A stretch of 46,883 bases of DNA from an uncultured Eubacteriales bacterium (GTDB lineage: Bacteria; Bacillota; Clostridia; Oscillospirales; Acutalibacteraceae), in assembly GCA_900315875.1 (NCBI GenBank), contig ONAX01000021.1, forward strand, positions 1 through 46,883, given 5' to 3'. Below, piece after piece: positions 31,827 to 40,298 of the stretch. Position 1 is the stretch's first letter; every line of letters starts with the position of its first letter. A program made the position numbers and the translations under genes. Below the pieces are notes generated by a model, which saw nothing but the letters and a program-made list of their open reading frames with translations, did not search any database and was not told the DNA's origin.

Positions 31827-32951
31827 TTACGGTTTTTTGGTTACTGATTTATAATCGTTTTTATCGGCTGTTTTTTTGTATTCCAGACCGTTAAACGTAA
31901 GTGTATCCCCGTCTACGGCAAAGCTGACGGGTGCGTCCACCTTCTCGCCACCAAGGTTATAATAACCCAACGTGCAGGTGCTGTCCTCGGTTTTATACGC
32001 TCCTACAAGTCTTGATTCCTTGGAAAGCTGCTCGAATTTGCCGTTATCGTAGAATGTCAGCGTATAGGCATAGCCTGAGTTTTCCTCGGTAAATATCCAG
32101 GAGCCGAGAATCTCATCCTTTTTGGTGAAGTCGTCGTAATATTCAATTTTGTCACTCGACTCAGAGCTTTTCAGAGTCCAGATGTAGTAGGTTTTATCGT
32201 CCTGCTTTACGCTTTCAGTTATAGCCTGTTTTTTCTTTACCGATTCTTCGTCTGAGCTGCTGTCGTCCGGCGGGAAGAAAAGACCAGAATAGTCCGTAAG
32301 CTTCAGCACTCTTCCGGTAAAGATATTGCCCTCAAAGCTGTATCCGAAATCGGCGGTTATATAGGACGAGCCGAGATTAGTCAGATAAATGCTGAATATT
32401 GGGGTTTCAGTGCCGTCGTTGTTTTTCTTGTCATCAAGATAGTAGTTTCCTATAAGCGCGGTACCACCGGAATTCATGCTGAAATGGTTTTCGTTGTCGA
32501 AGGTGAAAGTGTATGCAAACATCTTTTCGCCTTCCGTATTATTCACTTCAACAAGCCAGTCACCGGCAATGCTGGTATCGAAAAAGCACTTCCATACTCC
32601 AAAGATGATAAGTGTGCAAAGAAAAATGCACGCTGCAATAATAATCGGCGCTCTGAAAAGAGGTGTTTTTCGTCCGGACTTTGACTTGACCTTTGTTGCT
32701 TTTTCATCGGAGGTGTCAGGCTTCTCGTAGTCAACCTCGTCGGTGTTGTCACCATTAGTTTTGCCGTCTGATGTTTCATCGGCAACGCTGTCATCCGTTC
32801 CATCAGTTTCTTCAGCAGTTTCGTCACCTGTTTCGCTGATTTCATCGTCGGTGGTGTTTACAGTTTCGCTGTCGGTCAGCTTTTCAGATTCCGAGGCGCT
32901 GATATCCCCGTTATCAATATCGTTTGATATTTCCGTTTTTTCTTCGGACAT
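31827..32951 (-). CDS. membrane-anchored protein with acidic N-terminus, two repeat domains
   Basis: 374 aa, no family name. Residues 1-95 are almost only acidic and Ser/Thr (SEEKTEISNDIDNGDISASE and so on), disordered and cytoplasmic. A single membrane helix follows (RAPIIIAACIFLCTLIIFGV). The outer part has two related beta-rich units, one with GDWLVEVNNTEGEKMFAYTF...FSMNSGGTALIGNYYL and one with GSWIFTEENSGYAYTLTFYD...LVGAYK, both of a 'GxWxxxxxxxxxxYxxTFxxxGxF' plan resembling lipocalin-like DUF domains. The ATG ending at 32951 is preferred, since CGGAGTG lies before it; the ATG at 32981 has no such box. It heads an operon with the hexomutase gene. Confidence 0.75.
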   Translation of the reverse strand: MSEEKTEISNDIDNGDISASESEKLTDSETVNTTDDEISETGDETAEETDGTDDSVADETSDGKTNGDNTDEVDYEKPDTSDEKATKVKSKSGRKTPLFRAPIIIAACIFLCTLIIFGVWKCFFDTSIAGDWLVEVNNTEGEKMFAYTFTFDNENHFSMNSGGTALIGNYYLDDKKNNDGTETPIFSIYLTNLGSSYITADFGYSFEGNIFTGRVLKLTDYSGLFFPPDDSSSDEESVKKKQAITESVKQDDKTYYIWTLKSSESSDKIEYYDDFTKKDEILGSWIFTEENSGYAYTLTFYDNGKFEQLSKESRLVGAYKTEDSTCTLGYYNLGGEKVDAPVSFAVDGDTLTFNGLEYKKTADKNDYKSVTKKP

Positions 32952-33161
32952 ACTATCACTCCGTTTTCCTTTTAATTCCATACTATATATTGTATCCTAA
33001 ATCCCCTTGTAATACAAGAGTTATTGTAAATATTTTACATTTATTTTATGACTGAGGACAATATAATAATTTATTTATAGAAGAGTTATACAATTTTATA
33101 ATGTCTTCAGAATAAAATATCGTAATAAGCAGGAAAAAATTTTTCATCTATAAATAAAATG

Positions 33162-33190
33162 TTGAATAAAAACTGAATTTGTGCTATTAT
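33162..33190 (+). promoter_or_regulatory. promoter of the second hexomutase gene
   Basis: TTGAAT (33162-33167), 17 bases, TATTAT (33185-33190) with extended TG. It lies 54 bases before the start codon; the leader holds TAGGGGGA as ribosome binding site. Confidence 0.65.
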
Positions 33191-33244
33191 ATATCTATAC
33201 TGTCAATGTATACTATGGGATAGTATTTATAGGGGGATTGTTTT

Positions 33245-34963
33245 ATGGATATCAAAACTGCTTATGACCTTTGGCTTGGAAATGCTGTGGAAGACGTAGA
33301 CCTCAATGCCGAGCTGAAAAGCATATCAGGTGATGAAAATGAAATATATGAAAGGTTCTACACTGAGCTTAAATTCGGAACTGCAGGACTGAGAGGAATT
33401 ATCGGCGCAGGTTCCAACAGAATGAATATTTATACCGTTCGCCGTGCTACACAGGGACTTGCAAACTTCCTTAATGCTAAGTATGAAAATCCTGCGGTTG
33501 CAATTTCACACGATTCCAGAATTAAGGCTGATCTTTTCGCAAGAGAGGCTGCAAGGGTTCTTGCTGCCAACGGCGTAAAGGCTTATATCAGCACTGAACT
33601 GCAGCCTACTCCTGTTGTTTCCTTTGCAGTAAGGTATCTTGGGACCCAGGCCGGCATTATGGTAACAGCAAGTCACAACCCGGCTAAATACAACGGATAC
33701 AAGTGCTATGGCAGCGATGGCTGTCAGATGACTGACGTGAATGCAAATGCTGTTTTTTCAGAGATCGATAAGCTTGGATATTTCGGCGACGAAATCAAAA
33801 TCGTTGATTTTGACAAGGGTCTCGAAAGCGGCATGATCAAATGGATCAGCGACGATGTTTACGAGGCATATCTCGAAAAGGTTCAGGAGCAGTCCGTAAA
33901 CCCCGGTGTATGCGCTGGCTCCGGACTCAAGATTGTATATACTCCCCTTAACGGTGCCGGAAACAAGCTTGTAAGAAAGATTCTTGCAAGAAACGGCGTT
34001 GAGGATATCACTATCGTCCCTGAGCAGGAAATGCCCGACGGCAATTTCACAACATGCCCGTACCCGAACCCGGAAATCAAGGAGGCACTCAGACTCGGAC
34101 TTGAGCTTTGCGACAAGGTTAAACCTGATCTTCTTCTTGCAACCGATCCGGACAGCGACAGAGTTGGCATTGCTGTAAAGACTGATACAGGTTATCGTCT
34201 TATGAGCGGCAATGAAACAGGAATAATGCTTATGAACTATATCCTTTCCAGCAGAAAGGCAAACGGCACTCTTCCTGAAAATCCCGTTGCAGTCAAGACC
34301 ATCGTTACAAGCAAGCTTGTTGACCGCGTATGCGAAAAATATGGCTGCGAGCTTAAAAACGTTCTCACAGGCTTCAAATATATCGGTGAGCAGATTCTCC
34401 TTCTCGAGCAGAAGAACGAAGCATACAGATATGTATTCGGCTTTGAGGAAAGCTATGGCTATCTTGCTGGCAGCTATGTCCGCGACAAGGACGCTGTAGT
34501 TGCTTCGATGCTTATCTGCGAAATGGCTGCGTTCTACCGCAAGCAGGGTAAGAGCCTGAACGACGTTATGAATGAGCTTTACGAGGAATTCGGCTACTAT
34601 ATAAACAAGACCGAGGCATTTGAATTCGAGGGCGCTGCAGGTATGCAGAGAATGGCAGATATCATGTCCTCTCTCAGAAGCAGTCATCCCACAGAGATTG
34701 CCGGGTTCAAGGTTGAAAGTGCTGCTGACTATCTCAATTCTGTATATAAATGTCTTAAGACAGGTGAGCAGTCAGTAATTGATCTTCCCAAGTCAAACGT
34801 ACTTGCCTATTCCCTCGAGGGCGGCGGCGCTGCTATTGTAAGACCCTCCGGCACAGAGCCGAAGATAAAGGTTTATATAACTGCAGTCGGCAAGAGCGAA
34901 GAGCTTGCACGTGAGATTGCAGACAATATGGTAGCATCCATGGTAAAGACCCTCGGTATCTGA
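33245..34963 (+). CDS. pgcA: phosphoglucomutase (PgcA/PGM2 type)
   Basis: 572 aa, the length of the Firmicute/eukaryotic PGM2 branch. FGTAGLRGIIGAGSNRMN, the phosphoserine loop VTASHNPAKYNGYKCYG with S143, metal site TDPDSDRVG, sugar-binding GFEESYGYLAGSYVRDKDAV and the phosphate loop RPSGTEPKIKVY are all intact. It interconverts glucose 1- and 6-phosphate for glycogen and UDP-glucose metabolism. A separate, divergent hexomutase lies only 1.5 kb away, so this one is likely the true glucose enzyme. Own promoter and terminator. Confidence 0.93.
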   Translation: MDIKTAYDLWLGNAVEDVDLNAELKSISGDENEIYERFYTELKFGTAGLRGIIGAGSNRMNIYTVRRATQGLANFLNAKYENPAVAISHDSRIKADLFAREAARVLAANGVKAYISTELQPTPVVSFAVRYLGTQAGIMVTASHNPAKYNGYKCYGSDGCQMTDVNANAVFSEIDKLGYFGDEIKIVDFDKGLESGMIKWISDDVYEAYLEKVQEQSVNPGVCAGSGLKIVYTPLNGAGNKLVRKILARNGVEDITIVPEQEMPDGNFTTCPYPNPEIKEALRLGLELCDKVKPDLLLATDPDSDRVGIAVKTDTGYRLMSGNETGIMLMNYILSSRKANGTLPENPVAVKTIVTSKLVDRVCEKYGCELKNVLTGFKYIGEQILLLEQKNEAYRYVFGFEESYGYLAGSYVRDKDAVVASMLICEMAAFYRKQGKSLNDVMNELYEEFGYYINKTEAFEFEGAAGMQRMADIMSSLRSSHPTEIAGFKVESAADYLNSVYKCLKTGEQSVIDLPKSNVLAYSLEGGGAAIVRPSGTEPKIKVYITAVGKSEELAREIADNMVASMVKTLGI

Positions 34964-34991
34964 TTATTGGATTACTGTGTATAAAATATTA

Positions 34992-35019
34992 CCGGAGAAC
35001 ACGATGTTCTCCGGTTTTT
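34992..35019 (+). terminator. pgcA terminator
   Basis: CCGGAGAAC (34992-35000) pairs with GTTCTCCGG (35006-35014), then five T. Confidence 0.88.
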
Positions 35020-35061
35020 CTTATGTAAATGGACTTTGATGCATATTAATATTGACAGATG

Positions 35062-35100
35062 CAACAAGGCGGCACAGCTTTTTGCTGTACCGCCTTGTTG
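35062..35100. terminator. 17-base-pair hairpin after the htrA gene
   Basis: CAACAAGGCGGCACAGC (35062-35078) pairs with GCTGTACCGCCTTGTTG (35084-35100) at 16 of 17 positions around a TTTTT loop. No T-run flanks it on either strand, so it may act as a mRNA-stabilising 3' structure or a poor terminator. Confidence 0.55.
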
Positions 35101-35136
35101 TTGCGGAGAAATCTATGAAAAAACATTGAGTAATAA

Positions 35137-36795
35137 TCAGTTGAAATATCCGCCGAAGCCGCCGTAGGGATTAACACCGCTATTATTTGAGCTTTCGGTA
35201 TTATTCTTGGCTGTATTATCATTTTCTCTTTCTCCGAGAGTGGCCTCAACAGTCATTTCCTTTCCGTCACGCTCAATTGTAAGAACTACAACATCCCCCG
35301 CTTTGTGCTTAAGAATGTAGGAATTGAGAACGCTGGAGGATGTAACCTCAGTGTCATCAACCTTTACAATGAGGTCGCCGATCTTGAGTCCTGCTTTGTC
35401 AGCTGCCGTGCCGTCATATACTGCTGAGAGATAAACGCCCTGCTTATCAACTCTGTACATGAACATTGCGTCCTGAGAGGTGATATCGATAAGGCTTACA
35501 CCAAGATATCCTCTGCCGCTGACATAACCCTTTGTCTTGAGATCAGAGAGGACGTCAACGATATTGTTTATCGGAATTGCAAAGCCGAGACCCTCTACGG
35601 ATGTACCTGATGTTGTTGAGCTTGATTTTGCTACAACTATGCCTATAAGGTTTCCTTCTGCATCATAAAGACCGCCGCCGGAATTGCCGGGGTTTATAGC
35701 AGCGCTTGTCTGGAGAAGTGTCATTGTTTTGCCATCGATACGGATTTCTCTGTCAAGGGCACTGATGATGCCATCTGTAACAGTTCCGCCGAGCTTGCCG
35801 AGGGGGTTGCCTATTGCGATTGCATCCTGACCTACGCTGAGCTTCGAGCTGTCACCGAAGGTAGAGGTCGTAAGACCTGTTTCGTCTATTTTGATAAGAG
35901 CTACGTCAAGAGTTGCGTCGTAACCGATTACCTTCGCTTCGTAATCCTTGCCGTTGGTAAGGCGAACTGTAACAGAGGATGCGTTCTCGATTACATGGTT
36001 GTTTGTAAGAATATAGCCGTCCTCGGTGATGATAACGCCGCTGCCTGCTGCCTGAGAAACATACTGACCGTAGAAGCTGTCGTACTGAGTTGTTTCTGTT
36101 GTAATTTCAACAACGCTATCTTTGACCTTAGCAACAACCTCCTGAATGCTTGTGGGCTTCAGGTCGGTTTCTGATGCCTGAGTTATTTTGAGGGCGGATG
36201 ATCTTTCATCATCCTCTGAGGATGATGAGCTTGACAGAGAGGTCTGAATGTTTCCTGATTCATTGAATCCGCCTGCAATCTTTGTGCCGATAAATCCGCA
36301 GCCTACGCCAAGTACTGCAATCATTGCGACTGCACCGATACCGAGTGCAACCTTTGCGCCGGTATGGGATTTCTTCTTTTTAGGCTCGTAAACGCCGATT
36401 GTAATGGGATTTCCGTTTGTGTCGTAATGCTGAGGCATCTGCTGATACTGGTTGCCGTTAGTAAAGCGGTTCTGCACTGCGTACGGCGGGGTGTTATATG
36501 ACTGCTGCGGAGTTGTGCTTTGCTGAGGAGCTGCGGGCTGCTGTATCGTCGGCTGAACGGGAGTCTGCATTGCCGGCTGCTGCTGAACGCCTGCTGCGGC
36601 GCTTGTCTGCTCCGAAGAGTTGCTTTGTACGCTTTCTGCTGCTGCGGGAGCTTCTGTTGTGGTCTGGGCTGAGGAGTAGATATTTTCATAATCCTGAGAC
36701 TGAACCGGTGAAGTTGCTCCCTGTACTGCTTCGGGCTGAGTATTCTCGGTCTTAGCTGTGAATTCGTTGTTATCAAAAATTTCCTTGTTTTCCAT
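35137..36795 (-). CDS. htrA: HtrA/DegP-type serine protease with PDZ domain
   Basis: 552 aa. Residues 1-145 are cytoplasmic and rich in Gln, Pro and Ala. One membrane helix follows at about 148-170 (VALGIGAVAMIAVLGVGCGF). The trypsin-like domain lies outside: the His in TNNHVIENA, the Asp in DATLDVALIKI and the Ser in INPGNSGGGLYD form the triad. A PDZ domain follows (GRGYLGVSLIDIT to GDVVVLTIERDGKEMTVEATL). It ends in a glycine-rich tail GVNPYGGFGGYFN. It degrades or refolds damaged envelope proteins. GGAGGT precedes the ATG. The long Gln-rich N-terminus is a common feature in this clade. Confidence 0.94.
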   Translation of the reverse strand: MENKEIFDNNEFTAKTENTQPEAVQGATSPVQSQDYENIYSSAQTTTEAPAAAESVQSNSSEQTSAAAGVQQQPAMQTPVQPTIQQPAAPQQSTTPQQSYNTPPYAVQNRFTNGNQYQQMPQHYDTNGNPITIGVYEPKKKKSHTGAKVALGIGAVAMIAVLGVGCGFIGTKIAGGFNESGNIQTSLSSSSSSEDDERSSALKITQASETDLKPTSIQEVVAKVKDSVVEITTETTQYDSFYGQYVSQAAGSGVIITEDGYILTNNHVIENASSVTVRLTNGKDYEAKVIGYDATLDVALIKIDETGLTTSTFGDSSKLSVGQDAIAIGNPLGKLGGTVTDGIISALDREIRIDGKTMTLLQTSAAINPGNSGGGLYDAEGNLIGIVVAKSSSTTSGTSVEGLGFAIPINNIVDVLSDLKTKGYVSGRGYLGVSLIDITSQDAMFMYRVDKQGVYLSAVYDGTAADKAGLKIGDLIVKVDDTEVTSSSVLNSYILKHKAGDVVVLTIERDGKEMTVEATLGERENDNTAKNNTESSNNSGVNPYGGFGGYFN

Positions 36796-37138
36796 AATTA
36801 ATACCTCCGATTGGTTTATTTGGTTTTGTTTTATCTGATGATGTTATTATAAACCCTTTTAAATTATTTTGTGCTACCAATTTGTAAATATAGCCTTAAA
36901 GTTTTTTAAGATTAATTTTTCCTTGCCATATTTATTACATTAAATATGATAACTCTATTTTTTAATAAAGTCAACTATAGTAATTAGTCAGAAGAGAAAA
37001 TAGATTGTCTATAGAAGAGCCAGAATATAAAAATACAGCTCGTTAACAATAATCAGCAAAAATTCGGCAAATGTATCTTTATTTTAAGTGAAGACTCAGC
37101 AACGTAAATCGGCACCGGTGTTTTGCCGGGACTGATGT
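36796..37138. other. intergenic region between htrA and the PHP gene
   Basis: About 340 bases, AT-rich, upstream of two divergent genes. A short hairpin CGGCA...TGCCG with further pairing lies near 37110-37129. The remaining sequence shows no reading frame with a ribosome binding site and no repeat that I can support. Confidence 0.4.
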
Positions 37139-37167
37139 TTGATTTTTTAATGATTGTATGATAAAAT
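37139..37167 (+). promoter_or_regulatory. promoter of the PHP/GH3 pair
   Basis: TTGATT (37139-37144), 17 bases, TAAAAT (37162-37167) with extended TG, 20 bases before the ATG at 37187. Confidence 0.6.
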
Positions 37168-37186
37168 AAAAAAGGGTGATGATGCA

Positions 37187-37984
37187 ATGAAACTTAACTA
37201 TCATACGCATACACAGCTTTGCAGACATGCGTTCGGGACGACTGAGGAATATGTTCAGTCAGCACTGAAAAACGGACTCGGTGTTTTGGGATTTTCTGAT
37301 CACGCTCCGTTTCCTGAAAAGGATTTCGGATACAGAATGCTTTATGATGAGCTGACCGGATATAAAAATGAAATTGACAGGCTCAAAGCTGAATATCACG
37401 AAAAAATGACAATATACTGCGGACTTGAAATTGAATATCTTCCGTGTAAAGACGACTATTATGTGAAACTAAAGGATAAAATCAGCGGATTCGGTTTTGA
37501 TTACCTTGCTATGGGCGAGCATTTTTACGGAGAAACAACGGATAGTACCAAAAATATATTCTTTGCATCGTCAACTGATGATTACGTTGAATATGCAGAA
37601 TATATTTCGAGAGGATTATCAACCGGACTTTTCTCCTTTCTCGCTCATCCTGATATAATGTTTTACAATGATTTTGCTTTTGACAGCAATTGTCGGAAAG
37701 CTTGCGATATTATCCTGACGGCTGTCGAAAAAAATAACGTTCCCGTTGAATTCAATGCAAACGGATTAAGACGTGAAAAAAAGATATACCCTGACGGTAA
37801 GCGTCACCCCTACCCCTATCTACCGTTCTGGGAAATTATCAGGGGAAGCAACATCAGGGTGATACTCGGCGCGGACAGTCACACTCCCGATCAGGTCTGG
37901 GACAGTGATGTTGAGCAAGCCTATGAAATATGTGATAGAATGAATCTGAATGTCATCACATCCGATTTTTTGGAGGGAATATGA
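37187..37984 (+). CDS. hisK: PHP-domain histidinol-phosphatase
   Basis: 265 aa. It begins MKLNYHTHTQLCRHA, the first PHP metal motif (HxH), then GFSDHAPF, GLEIEYLP, MGEHFY, the LAHPD motif and a final GADSHTP, in the order of HisK/HisJ-type histidinol-phosphate phosphatases. It would remove phosphate from histidinol phosphate in histidine synthesis, though PHP enzymes also act on other phosphates and no his genes are adjacent. The ATG at 37187 with AAGGGTG is chosen over an upstream TTG at 37154. It overlaps the next gene by four bases (ATGA), so they are translated together. Confidence 0.85.
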   Translation: MKLNYHTHTQLCRHAFGTTEEYVQSALKNGLGVLGFSDHAPFPEKDFGYRMLYDELTGYKNEIDRLKAEYHEKMTIYCGLEIEYLPCKDDYYVKLKDKISGFGFDYLAMGEHFYGETTDSTKNIFFASSTDDYVEYAEYISRGLSTGLFSFLAHPDIMFYNDFAFDSNCRKACDIILTAVEKNNVPVEFNANGLRREKKIYPDGKRHPYPYLPFWEIIRGSNIRVILGADSHTPDQVWDSDVEQAYEICDRMNLNVITSDFLEGI

Positions 37985-39204
37985 AAACTTTAAAAATCAC
38001 TGCCTGCCTTTTATTTGCCGTCTCTGTATTTATTGGTGCGGCGGCGTGCGCTCAGAATACTCCTGTACAAACGAGCACAACGGCATCCGTCACAAGTTCT
38101 GAAGTCTCCGACATTGTTTCCGATGAATCAGTAGAGGAAGAAAGCAAAAGTCCTGTTCCGGAACAGTGGCAGGATAATGGTATTTTTTCTAATTACTATG
38201 AAAAAGCATATTTAATGATGAGCGAATTGTCCCTTGAGGAAAAAATCGGTCAGATGCTTTTTACCAGATGCCCGGATACGGATGCGGCAGCTACGGCTAA
38301 AAAATATAATATTGGCGGTTATGTTCTTTTTGGACGGGATTTCGAGAATAAAACAAAGGATGATGTTATCAGAACCATACGCTCTTATCAGGAAAGCTCA
38401 AAAATACCAATGGCGATTGCTTCTGATGAAGAAGGCGGTACGGTGACGCGTGTTAGCTGGAACGATAATCTGACGGAGCATTTCTTCCAGTCGCCACGTG
38501 ATATATATGAAAGTGGCGGCATGGATGCAATACGAAGCGATACTCTCGAAAAATCTCAGCTTCTGCATGAGCTTGGAATCAATGTAAACCTCGCTCCGGT
38601 GTGTGATATCTGCACAGATCCGGATGATTTCATGTATGACCGCTCGCTTGGTCAGAGTCCGGAAGTAACCGCTACATTTGTTAAAACCTTTGTTGATGAA
38701 AGCCAGAAAAACATGGTATCTGCAACTCTGAAGCATTTTCCAGGTTACGGAGGGAATGATGATACGCATTTCGGAATTGCCATTGACAAGCGTACATATG
38801 AAAATTTCACAGAAAATGATTTCGTTCCGTTTGCCGCAGGAATTGAAGCCGGTGCACACTTTGTTCTTGTAAATCATAATATTGTCAAGTGCATTGACGA
38901 AAGCAACCCCTCTTCCCTTTCTGCCGCTGTTCATAAAAAACTTCGTGAAGAGCTCAAATTCACCGGAATAATTGTTACCGACGATATGGACATGGAGGGC
39001 GTTAACGCTTATCTTGAGGATGAATATTCCGCATGTGTTGCGGCTGTTCTTGCAGGAAATGATATGGTGATGATAAGTGATCCGGGTAAGGCTGTTGACG
39101 ATATAAAAAAAGCAGTTGATGATGGCAAGATCGATGAAGAAATAATAAACCACAGCGTAATGCGAATACTTGCCTGGAAATACGCAAAAGGAATGATAAA
39201 ATAA
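37981..39204 (+). CDS. GH3 family glycosidase lipoprotein (NagZ-like)
   Basis: 407 aa. A lipoprotein signal (MKTLKITACLLFAVSVFIGA, then AAC) gives an outer-face anchor, followed by a Ser/Thr/Glu linker to residue 65. The catalytic TIM barrel has IGQMLFTRCP, IASDEEGGTVTR, LGINVNLAPVCDI, the KHFPGYGGNDDTHFG loop containing the acid/base His, and IIVTDDMDMEGV with the nucleophilic Asp. The KHFPG and DDMDM motifs are those of beta-N-acetylhexosaminidases such as NagZ, which release N-acetylglucosamine from cell-wall fragments. It is coupled to the PHP gene by overlap, an odd pairing of functions. Confidence 0.9.
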   Translation: MKTLKITACLLFAVSVFIGAAACAQNTPVQTSTTASVTSSEVSDIVSDESVEEESKSPVPEQWQDNGIFSNYYEKAYLMMSELSLEEKIGQMLFTRCPDTDAAATAKKYNIGGYVLFGRDFENKTKDDVIRTIRSYQESSKIPMAIASDEEGGTVTRVSWNDNLTEHFFQSPRDIYESGGMDAIRSDTLEKSQLLHELGINVNLAPVCDICTDPDDFMYDRSLGQSPEVTATFVKTFVDESQKNMVSATLKHFPGYGGNDDTHFGIAIDKRTYENFTENDFVPFAAGIEAGAHFVLVNHNIVKCIDESNPSSLSAAVHKKLREELKFTGIIVTDDMDMEGVNAYLEDEYSACVAAVLAGNDMVMISDPGKAVDDIKKAVDDGKIDEEIINHSVMRILAWKYAKGMIK

Positions 39205-39210
39205 TAAAAC

Positions 39211-39267
39211 GGGGCTTCGGCGAAAACCAAAGCCCCATTCACCCGACCGCTCATACAAGCGGCCGGG
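39211..39267 (+). terminator. two successive terminator hairpins
   Basis: GGGGCTT/AAGCCCC (39211-39236), then CCCG.CCGCT/AGCGG.CGGG (about 39241-39267) followed by TTCTTTCTTTTA. They lie between the convergent GH3 and thioredoxin-like genes. Confidence 0.65.
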
Positions 39268-39277
39268 ATTCTTTCTT

Positions 39278-39604
39278 TTACATGAAAGCAAGTGCTTCTA
39301 TAATATCTGTATATACGCTCGGAGGGTTTGCACCCTCTATTTTTTCGCTTATTCTGCCGTCCTTGAAAAAGAGCACACTGGGGACAGTATCGATCGCATA
39401 ATGAATAGCAATGTCGGGCGACTGTTCAACATCAAGCGATAGCACGCGTATACAGTCAAAGTATTGCGACGCAATTTCATCAATTATCATTTCCAGTCCT
39501 CTGCTTTGTACATTTTCGTGCTCACAGAAAAATACCATTACAATTCCGTCGCCTATTCTGTCATCAAAATCGTATGAATCGACTGGAATAACATCTTCAC
39601 TCAT
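39278..39604 (-). CDS. thioredoxin-fold protein lacking the CXXC motif
   Basis: 108 aa. The fold is visible from VMVFFCEHENVQSRGLEMI, the RVLSLDVEQSPDIAIHYAI segment and the cis-proline strand TVPSVLFFKDGRISEKIEGANP. At the active-site position there is no CXXC pair, only one Cys (FFCEHEN), so it cannot do normal disulfide exchange and may be a binding or chaperone-like member. The ATG ending at 39604 is used because GGAAGAGGTAG precedes it; a longer frame reaches back to 39667 without a site. It stands alone, with another small gene upstream on the same strand. Confidence 0.75.
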   Translation of the reverse strand: MSEDVIPVDSYDFDDRIGDGIVMVFFCEHENVQSRGLEMIIDEIASQYFDCIRVLSLDVEQSPDIAIHYAIDTVPSVLFFKDGRISEKIEGANPPSVYTDIIEALAFM

Positions 39605-39697
39605 TTTTCTACCTCTTCCCTGTAAATCAATTAATAAAATGCACTGTTTATTCGGCTTTTTTTGCATTATCTATAAGCTATAATATAGCCATGGTAA

Positions 39698-40072
39698 TCA
39701 TTTACCCCTTGTTTCGTCAAGCCTTGTACGAAGTACAACAGCAATCTTTCCTATATAAGGCAAAAGCTTCTGCTCAAATTTAAGTGCGGATATCACACCG
39801 AATACGATCATCAGTGCATATGCAATGCTGATCGCAAGGGTCAGAAGAAAGCCGGCTATAAGCTGCAGCTCCGGAACAAAGGAAAGTGCCAGATAAAGCA
39901 GAAAATCCAGAAAATACAGTACCGTAAAGGACGCAAACAAAACTCCGCCCTGGAAAGTATGAAAACGCAGGTCGGGGTTATTCTTCTCGACAGCAAAGTG
40001 TCCGATAACAAAAAGGACGCCTATATATGAAATAGCTGAAAGGAAACGTATATTGCCGTTATTTTCCTCCAT
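39698..40072 (-). CDS. small membrane protein, DUF4870/Tic20-like
   Basis: 124 aa with three to four hydrophobic helices: AISYIGVLFVIGHFAV, GGVLFASFTVLYFLDFLLYLALSF, LIAGFLLTLAISIAYALMIVFGVISAL. The order 'NIRFLSAISYIG', 'RFHTFQGGVLF' (a conserved H-x-x-Q/G turn) and the long second half match the DUF4870 family of cytoplasmic-membrane proteins of unknown role. GGAGGTG precedes the ATG. It is on the same strand as the thioredoxin-like gene, 94 bases apart. Confidence 0.75.
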   Translation of the reverse strand: MEENNGNIRFLSAISYIGVLFVIGHFAVEKNNPDLRFHTFQGGVLFASFTVLYFLDFLLYLALSFVPELQLIAGFLLTLAISIAYALMIVFGVISALKFEQKLLPYIGKIAVVLRTRLDETRGK

Positions 40073-40298
40073 AGTACACCTCCGGTTTGTTTTATCATAT
40101 TATAAACCTATTTTTAATAAAACTCAAGTGCACCGCCTGTGCAGAATTTGCAGTTAATACAGGTGCATGAAAAGCTGTTAGCCTTCTGTACTATTATTTA
40201 CACTGAGCGCGGCAATAAAAGAATAAAAAGAACAGATTTTTCATATAGATGTTGAGAAAGCTACAAGAGGCAATGCCTCAAGAAAGGAATGAACTAAA

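Noticed and set aside
33758..34687. 309-codon minus-strand frame inside pgcA
   Set aside because: Shadow of the phosphoglucomutase gene, whose motifs are all intact on the plus strand.
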